Shown piece by piece: positions 25,787 through 33,292 of a stretch of DNA of 64,000 bases. The DNA lies in assembly GCA_036270095.1 (NCBI GenBank), contig DATBDE010000072.1, positions 1-64,000 on the forward strand. Reading direction: 5' to 3'. A model generated the notes under the pieces. It did no database searches, was not told where the DNA came from, and worked only from the letters and a program-made list of their open reading frames with translations. Made by a program: the position numbers and the translations under genes. The DNA is from DATBDE01 sp036270095. Its GTDB lineage: Bacteria; Actinomycetota; Thermoleophilia; Solirubrobacterales; Solirubrobacteraceae. Numbering within the stretch: position 1 is the stretch's first letter; each line of letters starts with the position of its first letter.

Positions 25787-27061
25787 ATGGCCCTTCCGCC
25801 CGGCCCGCGCGGTCCCGCCCCGTGGCAGACGCTGGGCTGGATGCTGCGTCCGGCCGCGTTCCTGCAGCGCGTCCACGCGCGCTACGGCGACCCGGTCACC
25901 ATCAGGACGTACTGGGCCGACGAGCCCATGGTCCTGTTCTCGAGCCCGGCCGCGGTGCGCGAGATCTTCCGCCTCGACCCGGCCATCGCGCCGGCCGGGC
26001 AGAGCTGGGAGTACCTGCGCCCGTTCGCCGGCGCCCACTCGATCCTCGTGCTCGACGGGGAGGAGCACCTGCGCGAGCGGCGGCTGCTGCAGACTCCGTT
26101 CCACGCCGAGCGCATGCGCGCCTTCCGCAGCACCGTGGCCGGGCTCGCCGCGGCCGAGGTGGGGACGTGGAGCGGCCGCGTGGTCACGCTCGAGCGCATG
26201 AAGCACCTGACGCTGGAGGTCATCCTCCGCGTGGTGTTCGGCGCGCGCGGCGAGCAGGAGCTCGCGCCGCTGCGCGACGCCGTCCACGGCACGCTCGACA
26301 CCGTGCGCTCGATGCCGCGCATGCTCGCGATGGCGCTCGTGCAGCGCGACCTCGGGCCGCGCAGCCCGTGGGGCCGCTTCCGCCTCGCCGTCGAGCGCTT
26401 CGACGCCCTGCTGCTCGACGTCGTGGCCCGCCGGCGCGCGCAACCGGCGGGCGATTCCGTGCTCGCCCTGCTGCTCGAGCAGCGCGACGAGGACGGCAAC
26501 CCGCCCACCGACCGGCACCTGCGCGACGAGCTCGTGGCCCTGCTCGTGGCCGGCCATGACACCTCGGCCGCGTCGCTGGCGTGGGCGTTCGAGCGCCTGG
26601 CCCGCCACCCCGAGGTACAGGCCCGCCTGCGCGCCGACGACCCCGCCTACCTGGAGGCCGTCGTCAAGGAGGCGCTGCGGGCACGTCCCGCCCTGACCAT
26701 CGCGCCGCGGCGGCTGACCGAGCCGGTCACCGTCGCCGGCCACGCGCTGCCCGCGGGCGTGCACGTCACCGCCTGCCTGTGGCTGGCCATGCGGCGCGAG
26801 GACCTGTGGCCGCAGGCCTCCGCCTTCCGCCCGGAGCGCTGGCTCGAGGGCGCCCCTCCGAGCCCGCTGTCGTGGATTCCCTTCGGCGGCGGCGTGCGCC
26901 GCTGCGCCGGGGCGCCGTTCGCGGAGATGGAGATGCGCGAGGTCCTGCGCGCGGCCGCTCCGCTGACGCTGCACCCGGTGCGGGCGGAAGGCGAGCACGC
27001 GCGCCGCAGCGCCCTCGTGGTCACGCCCGACCGGGGCGGCGAGGTGCTGGTCGAGCGCTAG
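25787..27061 (+). CDS. Cytochrome P450 (first of two)
   Basis: A 424-aa soluble P450. The I-helix oxygen-binding motif is AGHDTS (255-260), the K-helix ExxR is Glu295-x-x-Arg298 (EALR), and the heme loop FGGGVRRCAGAPF places the axial Cys at 373. The N-terminus starts MALPPGPRGPAPW, the proline-rich hinge, with no membrane anchor. Together with AGHDTSA and the long ERW region this resembles CYP102/CYP110-like monooxygenases that act on fatty acids or terpenoids. It needs external redox partners; no ferredoxin or reductase gene is adjacent. The second P450 at 51.5 kb has the same layout, so they are probably paralogues. The DUF1579-like gene starts 9 bp downstream, probably in one operon. Confidence 0.93.
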   Translation: MALPPGPRGPAPWQTLGWMLRPAAFLQRVHARYGDPVTIRTYWADEPMVLFSSPAAVREIFRLDPAIAPAGQSWEYLRPFAGAHSILVLDGEEHLRERRLLQTPFHAERMRAFRSTVAGLAAAEVGTWSGRVVTLERMKHLTLEVILRVVFGARGEQELAPLRDAVHGTLDTVRSMPRMLAMALVQRDLGPRSPWGRFRLAVERFDALLLDVVARRRAQPAGDSVLALLLEQRDEDGNPPTDRHLRDELVALLVAGHDTSAASLAWAFERLARHPEVQARLRADDPAYLEAVVKEALRARPALTIAPRRLTEPVTVAGHALPAGVHVTACLWLAMRREDLWPQASAFRPERWLEGAPPSPLSWIPFGGGVRRCAGAPFAEMEMREVLRAAAPLTLHPVRAEGEHARRSALVVTPDRGGEVLVER

Positions 27062-27070
27062 CTTGGGGCG

Positions 27071-27514
27071 ATGCCGACCGACCGCAGCGCCGCCCTTGCC
27101 CGCCTCGAGCCGCTCCTCGGCGCGTGGACTCAGGAGGCGTCGATCGCGCCCGGGGCCACGGGCCACGCCGTGTTCGACTGGACGCTGGACGGCGCCTTCC
27201 TGCTCGAGCGCTCCGAAGCGCCCGACCCGGCCCCCAACGGCCTCATGCTCGTCGACCCCAACGCGGACGACGACGGCTATACCCAGCATTACTTCGACTC
27301 CCGCGGGGTCGTGCGCATCTACGCCATGACCTTCGGCGACGGTGCCTGGACGCTGGAGCGCACCAAGCCCGACTTCACGCCGCTGAGCTTCGCCCAGCGC
27401 TTCCTCGGCGCGTTCAGCGCCGACGGCAGCACCATCGACAGCCGCTGGGAGAGCTCGCAGGACGGCGGCGCGACCTGGGAGCTCGACTTCGAGCTGACGT
27501 TCCGGCGCGCCTAG
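27071..27514 (+). CDS. Lipocalin-like DUF1579-type protein
   Basis: A 147-aa protein with the order ARLEPLLGAWTQEASIAPG, AVFDWTLDGAFLLERSEAP, HYFDSRGVVRIYAMTFGDG and IDSRWESSQDGGATWELDFELTF. This series of short beta strands with a leading L-L-G-x-W motif is typical of DUF1579/lipocalin-like beta barrels, which are small, cytoplasmic and of unknown ligand. It follows the P450 by 9 bp, so it may bind or shield the P450 substrate, which is inference. Its stop overlaps the convergent DsbA-like gene by 4 nt. Confidence 0.6.
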   Translation: MPTDRSAALARLEPLLGAWTQEASIAPGATGHAVFDWTLDGAFLLERSEAPDPAPNGLMLVDPNADDDGYTQHYFDSRGVVRIYAMTFGDGAWTLERTKPDFTPLSFAQRFLGAFSADGSTIDSRWESSQDGGATWELDFELTFRRA

Positions 27515-28404
27515 GCGGGCACGGCGGCCGGCACGCCCCACAGGGCGTCCTGGCCGAGCGGCTCGCGCGTGGCCTCGCCCCCGGCAACGAGCCCGAGCAG
27601 CTCCTCCTCGGCCGCGACGCGGTCGGCGTCGACGAGGTCGCTGGGCCGCAGCACCGACGCGACCTCGGCCGTCGTAAGACCATCGGGGAAGGCGGCCAGC
27701 ACCTCGGCCGCGCTCGCCGGTGCGGGCCGGCGCTCGAGGTCGGGCGCAAGGTTGGCCAGCGCCAGGTCGTAGGCCTCGAAGGGCTGGAAGCCGCCGGCGA
27801 CGATGGTCGCGCCGTCGTGCTCGAAGATGATCGACGGCGCGGTGTAGCGCACCGGGCCGTCGCTCGTGGAGTGGCGGTCCTGGGCCTCGATGGCCGTGCC
27901 CGCGGCCGACCGCGCCTTCTCCTTGTCGTCCTGGTAGAGCGCGACGATCTCGGGGTCGTCGATGCGGTCGGTGGCGCTGTCGGCGTCGATGCCGGAAACG
28001 CCGTGCAGCGCCTCGCGCACGTGGTCGTCGATGTCGAGCAGGTGATCGGTTGTGAACTGCATGAGCTGCAGCGCGCGCAGCGCCGCGTCGGCGCGATCGG
28101 GAGCCTGCTCACGCACAGCGATGATCACGCGGCAGGCGCGCGCCGTACCGGCCATGCGGGGCTTGACCCGCAGCGCGAACGGCATGCCGAAGCGGTCGCG
28201 GAAGGTGCGCTGCGAGGCCACCTGGCGCTGCGGCGTGTAGCCCCGGCGCTCGTAGTCGGCGGCGGTCTCGCTGAGACCGATGGTGACCAGCTGCCAGTCG
28301 AGCTGAGCGCCGAAGCGCCACTTCAGACGGGCGTGGAACGGGCGGGCGCTGTAGGCCCAGGGACAGGCCGGATCCGAGAAATGCTGCACCCGCACTGATT
28401 GCAC
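27511..28404 (-). CDS. DsbA-family (FrnE/HCCA isomerase-like) thioredoxin-fold protein
   Basis: A 297-aa cytoplasmic protein from GTG 28404 (MQSVRVQHFSDPACPWAYSA). The thioredoxin-like motif is C-P-W-A with Cys14 and no resolving Cys, closer to 2-hydroxychromene-2-carboxylate isomerase or GST-kappa than to a dithiol oxidase. The helical insert covers about 60-160. The strand before the cis-Pro reads YTAPSIIFEHDGATIVAGGF, close to the family pattern. An extra C-terminal part (about 220-297) looks like a small winged helix (LTTAEVASVLRPSDLVDAD). It begins a minus-strand group of thiol-related genes (DsbA, peroxiredoxin, YrhK-like, rhodanese). The reaction is unknown; it may use a thiol such as mycothiol. 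Confidence 0.75.
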   Translation of the reverse strand: MQSVRVQHFSDPACPWAYSARPFHARLKWRFGAQLDWQLVTIGLSETAADYERRGYTPQRQVASQRTFRDRFGMPFALRVKPRMAGTARACRVIIAVREQAPDRADAALRALQLMQFTTDHLLDIDDHVREALHGVSGIDADSATDRIDDPEIVALYQDDKEKARSAAGTAIEAQDRHSTSDGPVRYTAPSIIFEHDGATIVAGGFQPFEAYDLALANLAPDLERRPAPASAAEVLAAFPDGLTTAEVASVLRPSDLVDADRVAAEEELLGLVAGGEATREPLGQDALWGVPAAVPA

Positions 28405-28436
28405 GTGCAACAGCGTAGCGAGCGCGCGCGCTCGGC

Positions 28437-28982
28437 CTAGCGGGCCGCGCGCTCGAGCGCCGCGACCAGCGTCTCGAGGTCGTACGAGTCGTCGTAGCGG
28501 GCGCCGTTGATGTAGAAGGACGGCGTCCCGTTGACCCCGCTGCGGACCCCGCCCATGAAGTCCTCGCGCACCCGCTCGGCGTGCGCGTGGGAAGCCATGT
28601 CGGCGTCGTAGCGCTCGAGGTCGAGGCCGGCCTCCTCGGCGTAGCCGCGCAGGTCGGGGTCGGTGAGCCGGTCCTGGTGCTCGTAGAGGGCGTCGTGCAT
28701 GGGCCAGAAGCGACCCTGCGCCCCGGCGGCCTCGGCCGCCTCGGCCGCCTCCTCCGCGTACCGGTGCGACGTCGTGATGGGGAAGTGGCGGAACACGAAC
28801 CGCATGCGGTCGCCCAGCTGCGCCTGCGCCGCCTGGACAATCGGGTGGGCCTTGCCGCAGTACGGACACTGGTAGTCGCCGTACTCGACCAGCGTCACCG
28901 GCGCGTCGGCCGGGCCTTGGATGTGGTCGCGCTCGGGGTCGACCGGAACGGTGAGCGTCGACTGCCAGCCCGTCGTGGTCAC
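28437..28982 (-). CDS. DsbA-like dithiol oxidoreductase
   Basis: A 181-aa thioredoxin-fold protein with active site C-P-Y-C (Cys39, Cys42) in EYGDYQCPYCGKAHP and a cis-Pro loop NGTPSFYINGARY. The helical insertion in between has the Glu/Ala-rich helix AEEAAEAAEAAGAQG. This is the layout of actinobacterial DsbA/DSBA-like or NhaA-C-terminal-like thioredoxins. There is no signal peptide, so it should work in the cytoplasm, for example as a thiol transferase or in detoxification. GTG 28982 overlaps the stop of the peroxiredoxin gene by 4 nt (GTGA), so the two are translationally coupled. It likely recycles or partners the peroxiredoxin. Confidence 0.85.
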   Translation of the reverse strand: MTTTGWQSTLTVPVDPERDHIQGPADAPVTLVEYGDYQCPYCGKAHPIVQAAQAQLGDRMRFVFRHFPITTSHRYAEEAAEAAEAAGAQGRFWPMHDALYEHQDRLTDPDLRGYAEEAGLDLERYDADMASHAHAERVREDFMGGVRSGVNGTPSFYINGARYDDSYDLETLVAALERAAR

Positions 28983-29455
28983 GTCGCCAGCTCCTTCTGC
29001 AGGTCCTCGAGCGCGGCCAGGATCCCGTCGGCGCCGGGGTTGACCTTGTTGGGGGAGACAAAGCTCCAGCTCACGACGCCGTCGCCGTCGAGCACGAACA
29101 GCGCGCGGCGGCTCGTTCCGGCCTCGTCGTTGTAGGCCCCGTAGGCCCGCGAAACCTCGCCCTTGGGCTCGAAGTCGGCCAGCAGCGGGAAGGTCAGGTT
29201 GCGGTCGGCGGCGAAGGCCTTGTGGGCCCACAGGTTGTCGACCGAGATCCCTAGCAGCACGGCGTCGTAGCGCTCGAACTCGGGCAGCAGCATCTGGTAG
29301 AGGCCGAGCTGGTCCGTGCAGGTCGGGCTGAAGTCGGCGGGGTAGAAGACGAGGACCACGGGGCGGCCGCGCAGGTCGCTCAGGCTGGTGGTCTCGTCGG
29401 CGGTCGAGCGGAGCTCGAAGTCGGGTGCCGGGGTCCCGGCGGGCAGCGGTGTCAT
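28979..29455 (-). CDS. Peroxiredoxin (Bcp/AhpE-like)
   Basis: A 158-aa thiol peroxidase that reduces hydroperoxides in the cytoplasm. The N-terminus MTPLPAGTPAPDFELRS is typical. The active site is YPADFSPTCTDQ with peroxidatic Cys46 in the P-x-x-x-T/S-x-x-C-like context (FSPTCT). No second Cys is nearby, so it is probably one-Cys and needs an external thiol. The C-terminal part GTSRRALFVLDGDGVVSW is the conserved R-x-x-x-F-x-I-D-x-x-G region. It is followed directly by the coupled DsbA-like gene, a natural reductant candidate. ATG 29455 is chosen because the upstream frame is only the shadow of the broken YrhK-like gene. Confidence 0.87.
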   Translation of the reverse strand: MTPLPAGTPAPDFELRSTADETTSLSDLRGRPVVLVFYPADFSPTCTDQLGLYQMLLPEFERYDAVLLGISVDNLWAHKAFAADRNLTFPLLADFEPKGEVSRAYGAYNDEAGTSRRALFVLDGDGVVSWSFVSPNKVNPGADGILAALEDLQKELAT

Positions 29456-29468
29456 GACCCACCACAGG

Positions 29469-30263
29469 CTACGCCGCCCTCGCCGCCCGGCGCGCCTCGG
29501 GCAGCAGCAACAGCGCCCCGACGAAGAAGCAGATGGCGCCCAGCGCGGTCCCGGCGTTGTCGAGCCGCGCCGCCACCGGCTGCTGGGAGGAGGGCTCGAC
29601 CAGCGCCCCGATGGCCGCCAGGCCGAAGAAGATGGAGCCGAGGAGGTTGATCGCGGTGATCGATCAAGGCAGCGAGCGCACGCGCCAGCATACCCAGCGC
29701 CCGCAACACGTCCGCGTAGGCGAGCGCGCTGGCCACGAGGAAGCACACCGACCCCGCGGCGTCGGGCGTCCACACGCGCAGGTTGGTCTGGCGCGCGTCG
29801 AGCCCTTGCTTGAGCGCGGCGAAGGTGCTGATGTTGAAGAACACCGTGCCGGCGAGCTGGATGAGCGCGGCCAGCCAGTCGATCCGGCGGGGCTCCCACG
29901 AGGCCGGCCGCCAGCGGCGCGGGCGGTCGGGCGCCCCCGGCCCCGCCAGGAGACGTTGACCGCCTCCAGCCACTGCAGGAACGCCGCGCTGGTGAAGAAG
30001 AGCGAGCCGGCGAAGAAGACCGCCCCGATCGCCGCTTCCAGCGACGATGACCCGAACTGCGACGCGACCGCCGCGACCGCGAAGCAAGCCGAGCCGATCG
30101 CGAACAGCGCGCTCATCCACGTCGCCATCCGGCCGGGGCGCGTGCGGTGCGTGCGCGAGCGCCAGTTCGCGAACGACCCGTCGGGGCGTCGCAGCCGGGC
30201 TCGGGTCACGAACGGCCCCGGGCCCTCCTGCACCACCGCCGTCCAACCGTCGGGCAGGTCCAT
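29469..30263 (-). pseudogene. YrhK-like membrane protein, frameshifted
   Basis: One membrane protein of about 265 aa is split over three frames. From ATG 30263: MDLPDGWTAVVQEGPGPF, two helices (MATWMSALFAIGSACFAVAA, IGAVFFAGSLFFTSAAFLQW) up to LEAVN near 29955. It continues in a second frame as RRIDWLAALIQLAGTVFFN and DAAGSVCFLVASALAYAD until about 29660, then in a third frame as INLLGSIFFGLAAIGALVEP and LGAICFFVGALLLLPEARR to TAG at 29469. Six hydrophobic helices in three similar pairs fit the YrhK family. Both break points lie near short C runs (29935-29945) or a GATC repeat (29655-29670). Every segment is well conserved, so assembly error or a very recent mutation is likely. It lies in the thiol-redox cluster. 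Confidence 0.8.
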
Positions 30264-30292
30264 GCCCGAAGCTCAGCAGAGTCTGCGGCTGC

Positions 30293-30622
30293 TCAGTGGT
30301 CGGCGACCGTTCCCGCGCCGTCGGGCTCGAGCGGAAGGCCGCTCCCGGCCCACGCCACCAGGCCGCCCTCGAGGTTGTTGGCCTCGTAGCCGGCGCCGGC
30401 GAAGGCCCGCGCCGCCATGCCTGAGCGCGCGCCCGTGCGGCACACGAACACGACCGGCGTGGCGCGGTCGATGCTGTCGGCCTCGTCCGAGAGCTTCTGC
30501 ATCTCGATGTGGGTCGCGCCGGCGATCCGCCCCGCGTCCCACTCGTAGTCCTCGCGCACGTCGACGAGCTGGATCTCGCCCGCGTCGGCGAGCTCCTTGA
30601 CCTTCTGTGGCGGCAGGTCCAT
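30293..30622 (-). CDS. Rhodanese-like sulfurtransferase
   Basis: A 109-aa single rhodanese domain. The catalytic loop is VFVCRTGARSGMA with Cys61; the CRTGARS form is close to that of YgaP/GlpE-type rhodaneses. Upstream motifs are QLVDVREDYEWDAGRIAGATHI (the D-V-R-E-x-x-E-x-x-x-G-H/R-I-x-G-A motif) and downstream EANNLEGGLVAWAGSGLPLE. Length is normal for a single-domain enzyme that moves sulfane sulfur as a Cys persulfide. It is the first gene of the minus-strand thiol cluster and is divergent from the TMEM175-like gene with 96 bp between. Confidence 0.88.
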   Translation of the reverse strand: MDLPPQKVKELADAGEIQLVDVREDYEWDAGRIAGATHIEMQKLSDEADSIDRATPVVFVCRTGARSGMAARAFAGAGYEANNLEGGLVAWAGSGLPLEPDGAGTVADH

Positions 30623-30718
30623 CTCGGCCAGCGTAGCGAGCGCCCGCGCCCCCGCTTCCGTCGTGGCCTGGCGCGAGCATACGTGGCCATGGCGGTGCCC
30701 GGCAGCCCGAGGAAGGCC

Positions 30719-31300
30719 ATGGACAGCACCCGCGTGACGGCGTTCACGGACGGGCTGTTCGTCGTCGCGGCCACCCTGCTCGTGGTCTCGATCGACATCC
30801 CGAACATTCCCGACCACGAGGTGTCCAGGCTCCTGCCGCCGGCGCTGGACGACATCGTCCCGCAGCTCACCTCCTACTTCATCTCGTTCGCGGTGATCGT
30901 CCTGTTCTGGTTCCGCCACCACGCGCTGTTCGGGCGCGTGCACACCCACGACACCCGCTTCGTGGCCCTGAACATGGTCTTCCTGGCCTTCATCGCCGTG
31001 CTGCCGTTCCCCACCGAGCTGCTGGGCAAGTACGGCGGGCAGAACGTCGCGGTGGTGATCTACGCCGTCAACGTGCTCATCCTCTCGACGCTGCTGCTCG
31101 CGCTGTTCGTCTACGCGGAGCGCAACCACCTCGTCCGCGAGGACACCTCGGGCATCCCCCACCGGGTGCGGGCGCTCTCGGTGCTCATCGTGTTCGGGCT
31201 GTCGATCCCCGTCGCCCTCCTGTTCGGCGCGCGCACGGCCGAGTACTTCTGGCTGACCATGTTCCTCGTCCCGCGCGTGATCGCCCGCGTGTCGAATTAG
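30719..31300 (+). CDS. TMEM175-like (DUF1211) membrane protein, putative ion channel
   Basis: A 193-aa membrane protein with about five or six helices. The first helix begins RVTAFTDGLFVVAATLLVVSI, matching the TMEM175 signature R-x-x-A-F-[ST]-D-G-x-F-x-x-x-x-T-L-L. A later helix ends FISFAVIVLFWFRHHALF, the second family signature (F-x-x-x-x-x-x-W-x-x-H). Bacterial TMEM175 proteins are potassium-permeable tetrameric channels; FTD instead of the usual FSD is a mild change. ATG 30719 has a good ribosome site (GAGGAAGG); ATG 30689 would add 10 residues. Its TAG stop shares AG with the start of repeat copy 2. Confidence 0.85.
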   Translation: MDSTRVTAFTDGLFVVAATLLVVSIDIPNIPDHEVSRLLPPALDDIVPQLTSYFISFAVIVLFWFRHHALFGRVHTHDTRFVALNMVFLAFIAVLPFPTELLGKYGGQNVAVVIYAVNVLILSTLLLALFVYAERNHLVREDTSGIPHRVRALSVLIVFGLSIPVALLFGARTAEYFWLTMFLVPRVIARVSN

Positions 31301-31460
31301 TGACCTGACTCGTCAGTTCGCGGGCACCTTCCCGGCGTCTGGACGCATCTGACGCCACCCAGGGAAATCGCCGATGCTCTGCATCGACTCATCGCCTGTG
31401 CGTCGCCATTCACGCCCAGCCACTCGGGAAGCTGAGCCCGAACTTCCGACTCAGGTCACT
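31299..31460 (+). repeat. 161-bp hairpin-rich repeat with terminal inverted repeats, copy 2
   Basis: This 162-bp copy is about 93% identical to 5529-5689 and lies in the same orientation. It starts AGTGACCTGACTCG, with AG inside the TAG stop of the TMEM175-like gene, and ends CGACTCAGGTCACT. The ends are inverted repeats with 13 of 14 matches, better preserved than in copy 1. The internal hairpin CGATGC-TCT-GCATCG is at 31372-31386, and the longer stem TTCCCGGCGTC with GACGCC...GGGAA spans about 31329-31366. CTAG follows directly (31459-31462), and the next gene (minus strand) ends 3 bp beyond. The whole intergenic space is the element. Confidence 0.85.
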
Positions 31461-31462
31461 AG

Positions 31463-33010
31463 CTAGGGCCGCGGCCCGCGGGCCTTGCGGCCGAGCCGCT
31501 GGGCCGCGACCTCGCTCGCCCGCGCCGCCCAATCGCACAGCAGCGGCCGTGTGTCGCGCGGGTCGACTATCTCCTCGACGCTGAAGCGCTCGGCGGTACG
31601 GAAGGGAGAGCGCACGGCGTCCAGGCGGGCCTGGATCTCGGCCCGCAGCGCTGCGCGGTCCTCGGCCGCGTCGAGCTCGCGCCGGTACGCGGCCTCCAGG
31701 CCGCCCTCGATCGGCAGCGAGCCCCAGTCGCCCGACGGCCACGCCCACCGGAACGGCGCAGTGCCCATGCCCGCCCCGGCCACGCCGTAGACCTTGCGGA
31801 CGAGCACGACGGCGCGCGGGACGGTCGACTGGTAGAGGGCGAACAGCGCCCGCGCCCCGCGGCGGATCGTCCCCGCGCGCTCGGCCTCGGTGCCGATCAC
31901 GAAGCCGGGCTGGTCGACGAACGACGCCACCGGCAGGTGAAACTGGTCGCACAGGTCGACGAAGCGGGCGAGCTTGTCCGACGCGTCGCCGGTCAGGCCG
32001 CCGGCGTAGTGCTTGGGGTCGCTGCAGAGCACGCCGACCGGCTGCCCGTCCAGGCGCGCGAGCGCGGTGATGAGCGGGCGGCCGTAGCGGGCGCCGAGCT
32101 CGAACACCGAGCCGCGGTCGCACACCAACGCCAGCAGGCGACGGGCGTCGTAGGGCGTGCGCCGGTCGCGCGGGATCAGCTCGGAGAGCTCATCCTCGCG
32201 CCGATCGACGGGGTCGCCCGCGGGCAGGGCCGGCGGCGCCTCCCACACGCTGGCGGGCAGGTAGGACAGGAAGCGCCGGATCTGCGCGAACGCGTCCTCC
32301 TCGTCGGCGGCTTGGTTGTCGACGGCGCCGGAGCGGGTCTGGGCCCGGGCGCCGCCGAGCGCCTCCTTGTCGGGCGCCTCCCCCATCGCCGCGGCGACCA
32401 CCGGCGGGCCGGCCACGAACAGCTGCGCGGTGCCGTGCACGATGACCGCGAAGTGCGAGGCCACCACGCGCGCGGCACCCATGCCGGCGACCGGGCCGAG
32501 CGCGGCCGCGACCACCGGGACGGTGGCCAGGTTCTCGACGACCTGCTCCCAGCCCGGCAGCGGCGGGACGTAGGAGAAGCCGGTGTCCTCGAGCGTCTTG
32601 ACCGAGCCGCCCCCGCCGGTGCCGTCGACCAGGCGCACGAGCGGCACGCGCAGCTCCGCCGCCGCGCGCTCGGCCCACAGCGCCTTCTCCCAGATGGCCG
32701 CGTCGGCCGCCCCGCCGCGCACGGTGAAGTCGTCGCCCTGGGCGACGGCGCGACGGCCGTCGATGCGCCCGTTGCCCACGACCATGTTCGCGGGCAGCAG
32801 GTCGACGAGCTCGCCGTCATCCCCGTACGTGCCGCGCCCCGCCACCGAGCCGGTCTCGTGGAAGCTGCCGGCGTCGAAGAGGCGGTCGATGCGCTCGCGC
32901 ACCGTGAGCCGCCCGGACGCGTGCTGGCGCGCCACGCGCTCCTCGCCGCCCATGCGGCGGGCGAGCGCCTGGCGGCGGCGCAGCTCATCGAGTTCGGGCT
33001 CCCACCCCAC
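31463..33010 (-). CDS. Acyl-CoA carboxylase carboxyltransferase (beta) subunit
   Basis: A 515-aa protein of the AccD/PccB/MCC-beta class that moves CO2 from carboxybiotin to an acyl-CoA. The N half has GRLTVRERIDRLFDAGSFHE and PANMVVGNGRIDGRRAVAQGDDFTVRGG, typical first-domain motifs; VRLVDGTGGGGSVKTLE and GPVAGMGAARVVASHF form the oxyanion and CoA region. The C half has DRRTPYDARRLLALVCDRGS, VGVLCSDPKHYAGGLTGDASDK, VDQPGFVIGTEAE and VVLVRKVYGVAGAGMG. No alpha (biotin) subunit is in the window. The substrate may be propionyl-, methylcrotonyl- or geranyl-CoA; the sequence alone does not decide. Other acyl-CoA genes lie nearby at 35-38 kb. Confidence 0.88.
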   Translation of the reverse strand: MGWEPELDELRRRQALARRMGGEERVARQHASGRLTVRERIDRLFDAGSFHETGSVAGRGTYGDDGELVDLLPANMVVGNGRIDGRRAVAQGDDFTVRGGAADAAIWEKALWAERAAAELRVPLVRLVDGTGGGGSVKTLEDTGFSYVPPLPGWEQVVENLATVPVVAAALGPVAGMGAARVVASHFAVIVHGTAQLFVAGPPVVAAAMGEAPDKEALGGARAQTRSGAVDNQAADEEDAFAQIRRFLSYLPASVWEAPPALPAGDPVDRREDELSELIPRDRRTPYDARRLLALVCDRGSVFELGARYGRPLITALARLDGQPVGVLCSDPKHYAGGLTGDASDKLARFVDLCDQFHLPVASFVDQPGFVIGTEAERAGTIRRGARALFALYQSTVPRAVVLVRKVYGVAGAGMGTAPFRWAWPSGDWGSLPIEGGLEAAYRRELDAAEDRAALRAEIQARLDAVRSPFRTAERFSVEEIVDPRDTRPLLCDWAARASEVAAQRLGRKARGPRP

Positions 33011-33094
33011 GGGGAGCGCAGCTTATGACGAGCGGGCCGGCGGGGTACCGTGACATAACTCCCGCACAGGCGATATATTGCCGCGCGTCGTAAG

Positions 33095-33289
33095 CCCATA
33101 GCCGAGTCCCTGGCCGCCTGACGGCCGGGGAGCGGGGGAACCAGAGGGGCAGATCCGAGCATTGGCGCGGACGAGCCTCGGGGGCGAATCGACCGGCACC
33201 GCCACGGCGGTGGGTGGTCGTAGCGCGACTCTTTCCGCGCGAGCCCGACAGCTAACCCCGTAGGCGCCCGAAAGAGAACGGGGGTTCTC
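33095..33289 (+). promoter_or_regulatory. c-di-AMP riboswitch (ydaO/yuaA type) before NlpC/P60 gene
   Basis: The leader holds the conserved blocks of the ydaO motif in order: ATAGCCGAGTCC (33099-33110), GGGGGAACCAGAGG (33134-33147), TCGGGGGCGAATCGACCGGC (33179-33198), GGTCGTAGCGCGACT, and CGAGCCCGACAGCTAACCCC followed by GTAGGCGCCC (33240-33269). The GACAGCTAACC...GTAGGCG block is the most diagnostic. A 6-bp hairpin, GAGAAC-GGGG-GTTCTC (33274-33289), follows immediately and ends 3 nt before the GTG start. It can hide the only G-rich ribosome-site candidate, so the switch may act on translation. Known members turn off wall hydrolase and osmolyte genes when c-di-AMP is high. Confidence 0.88.
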
Positions 33290-33292
33290 GCT

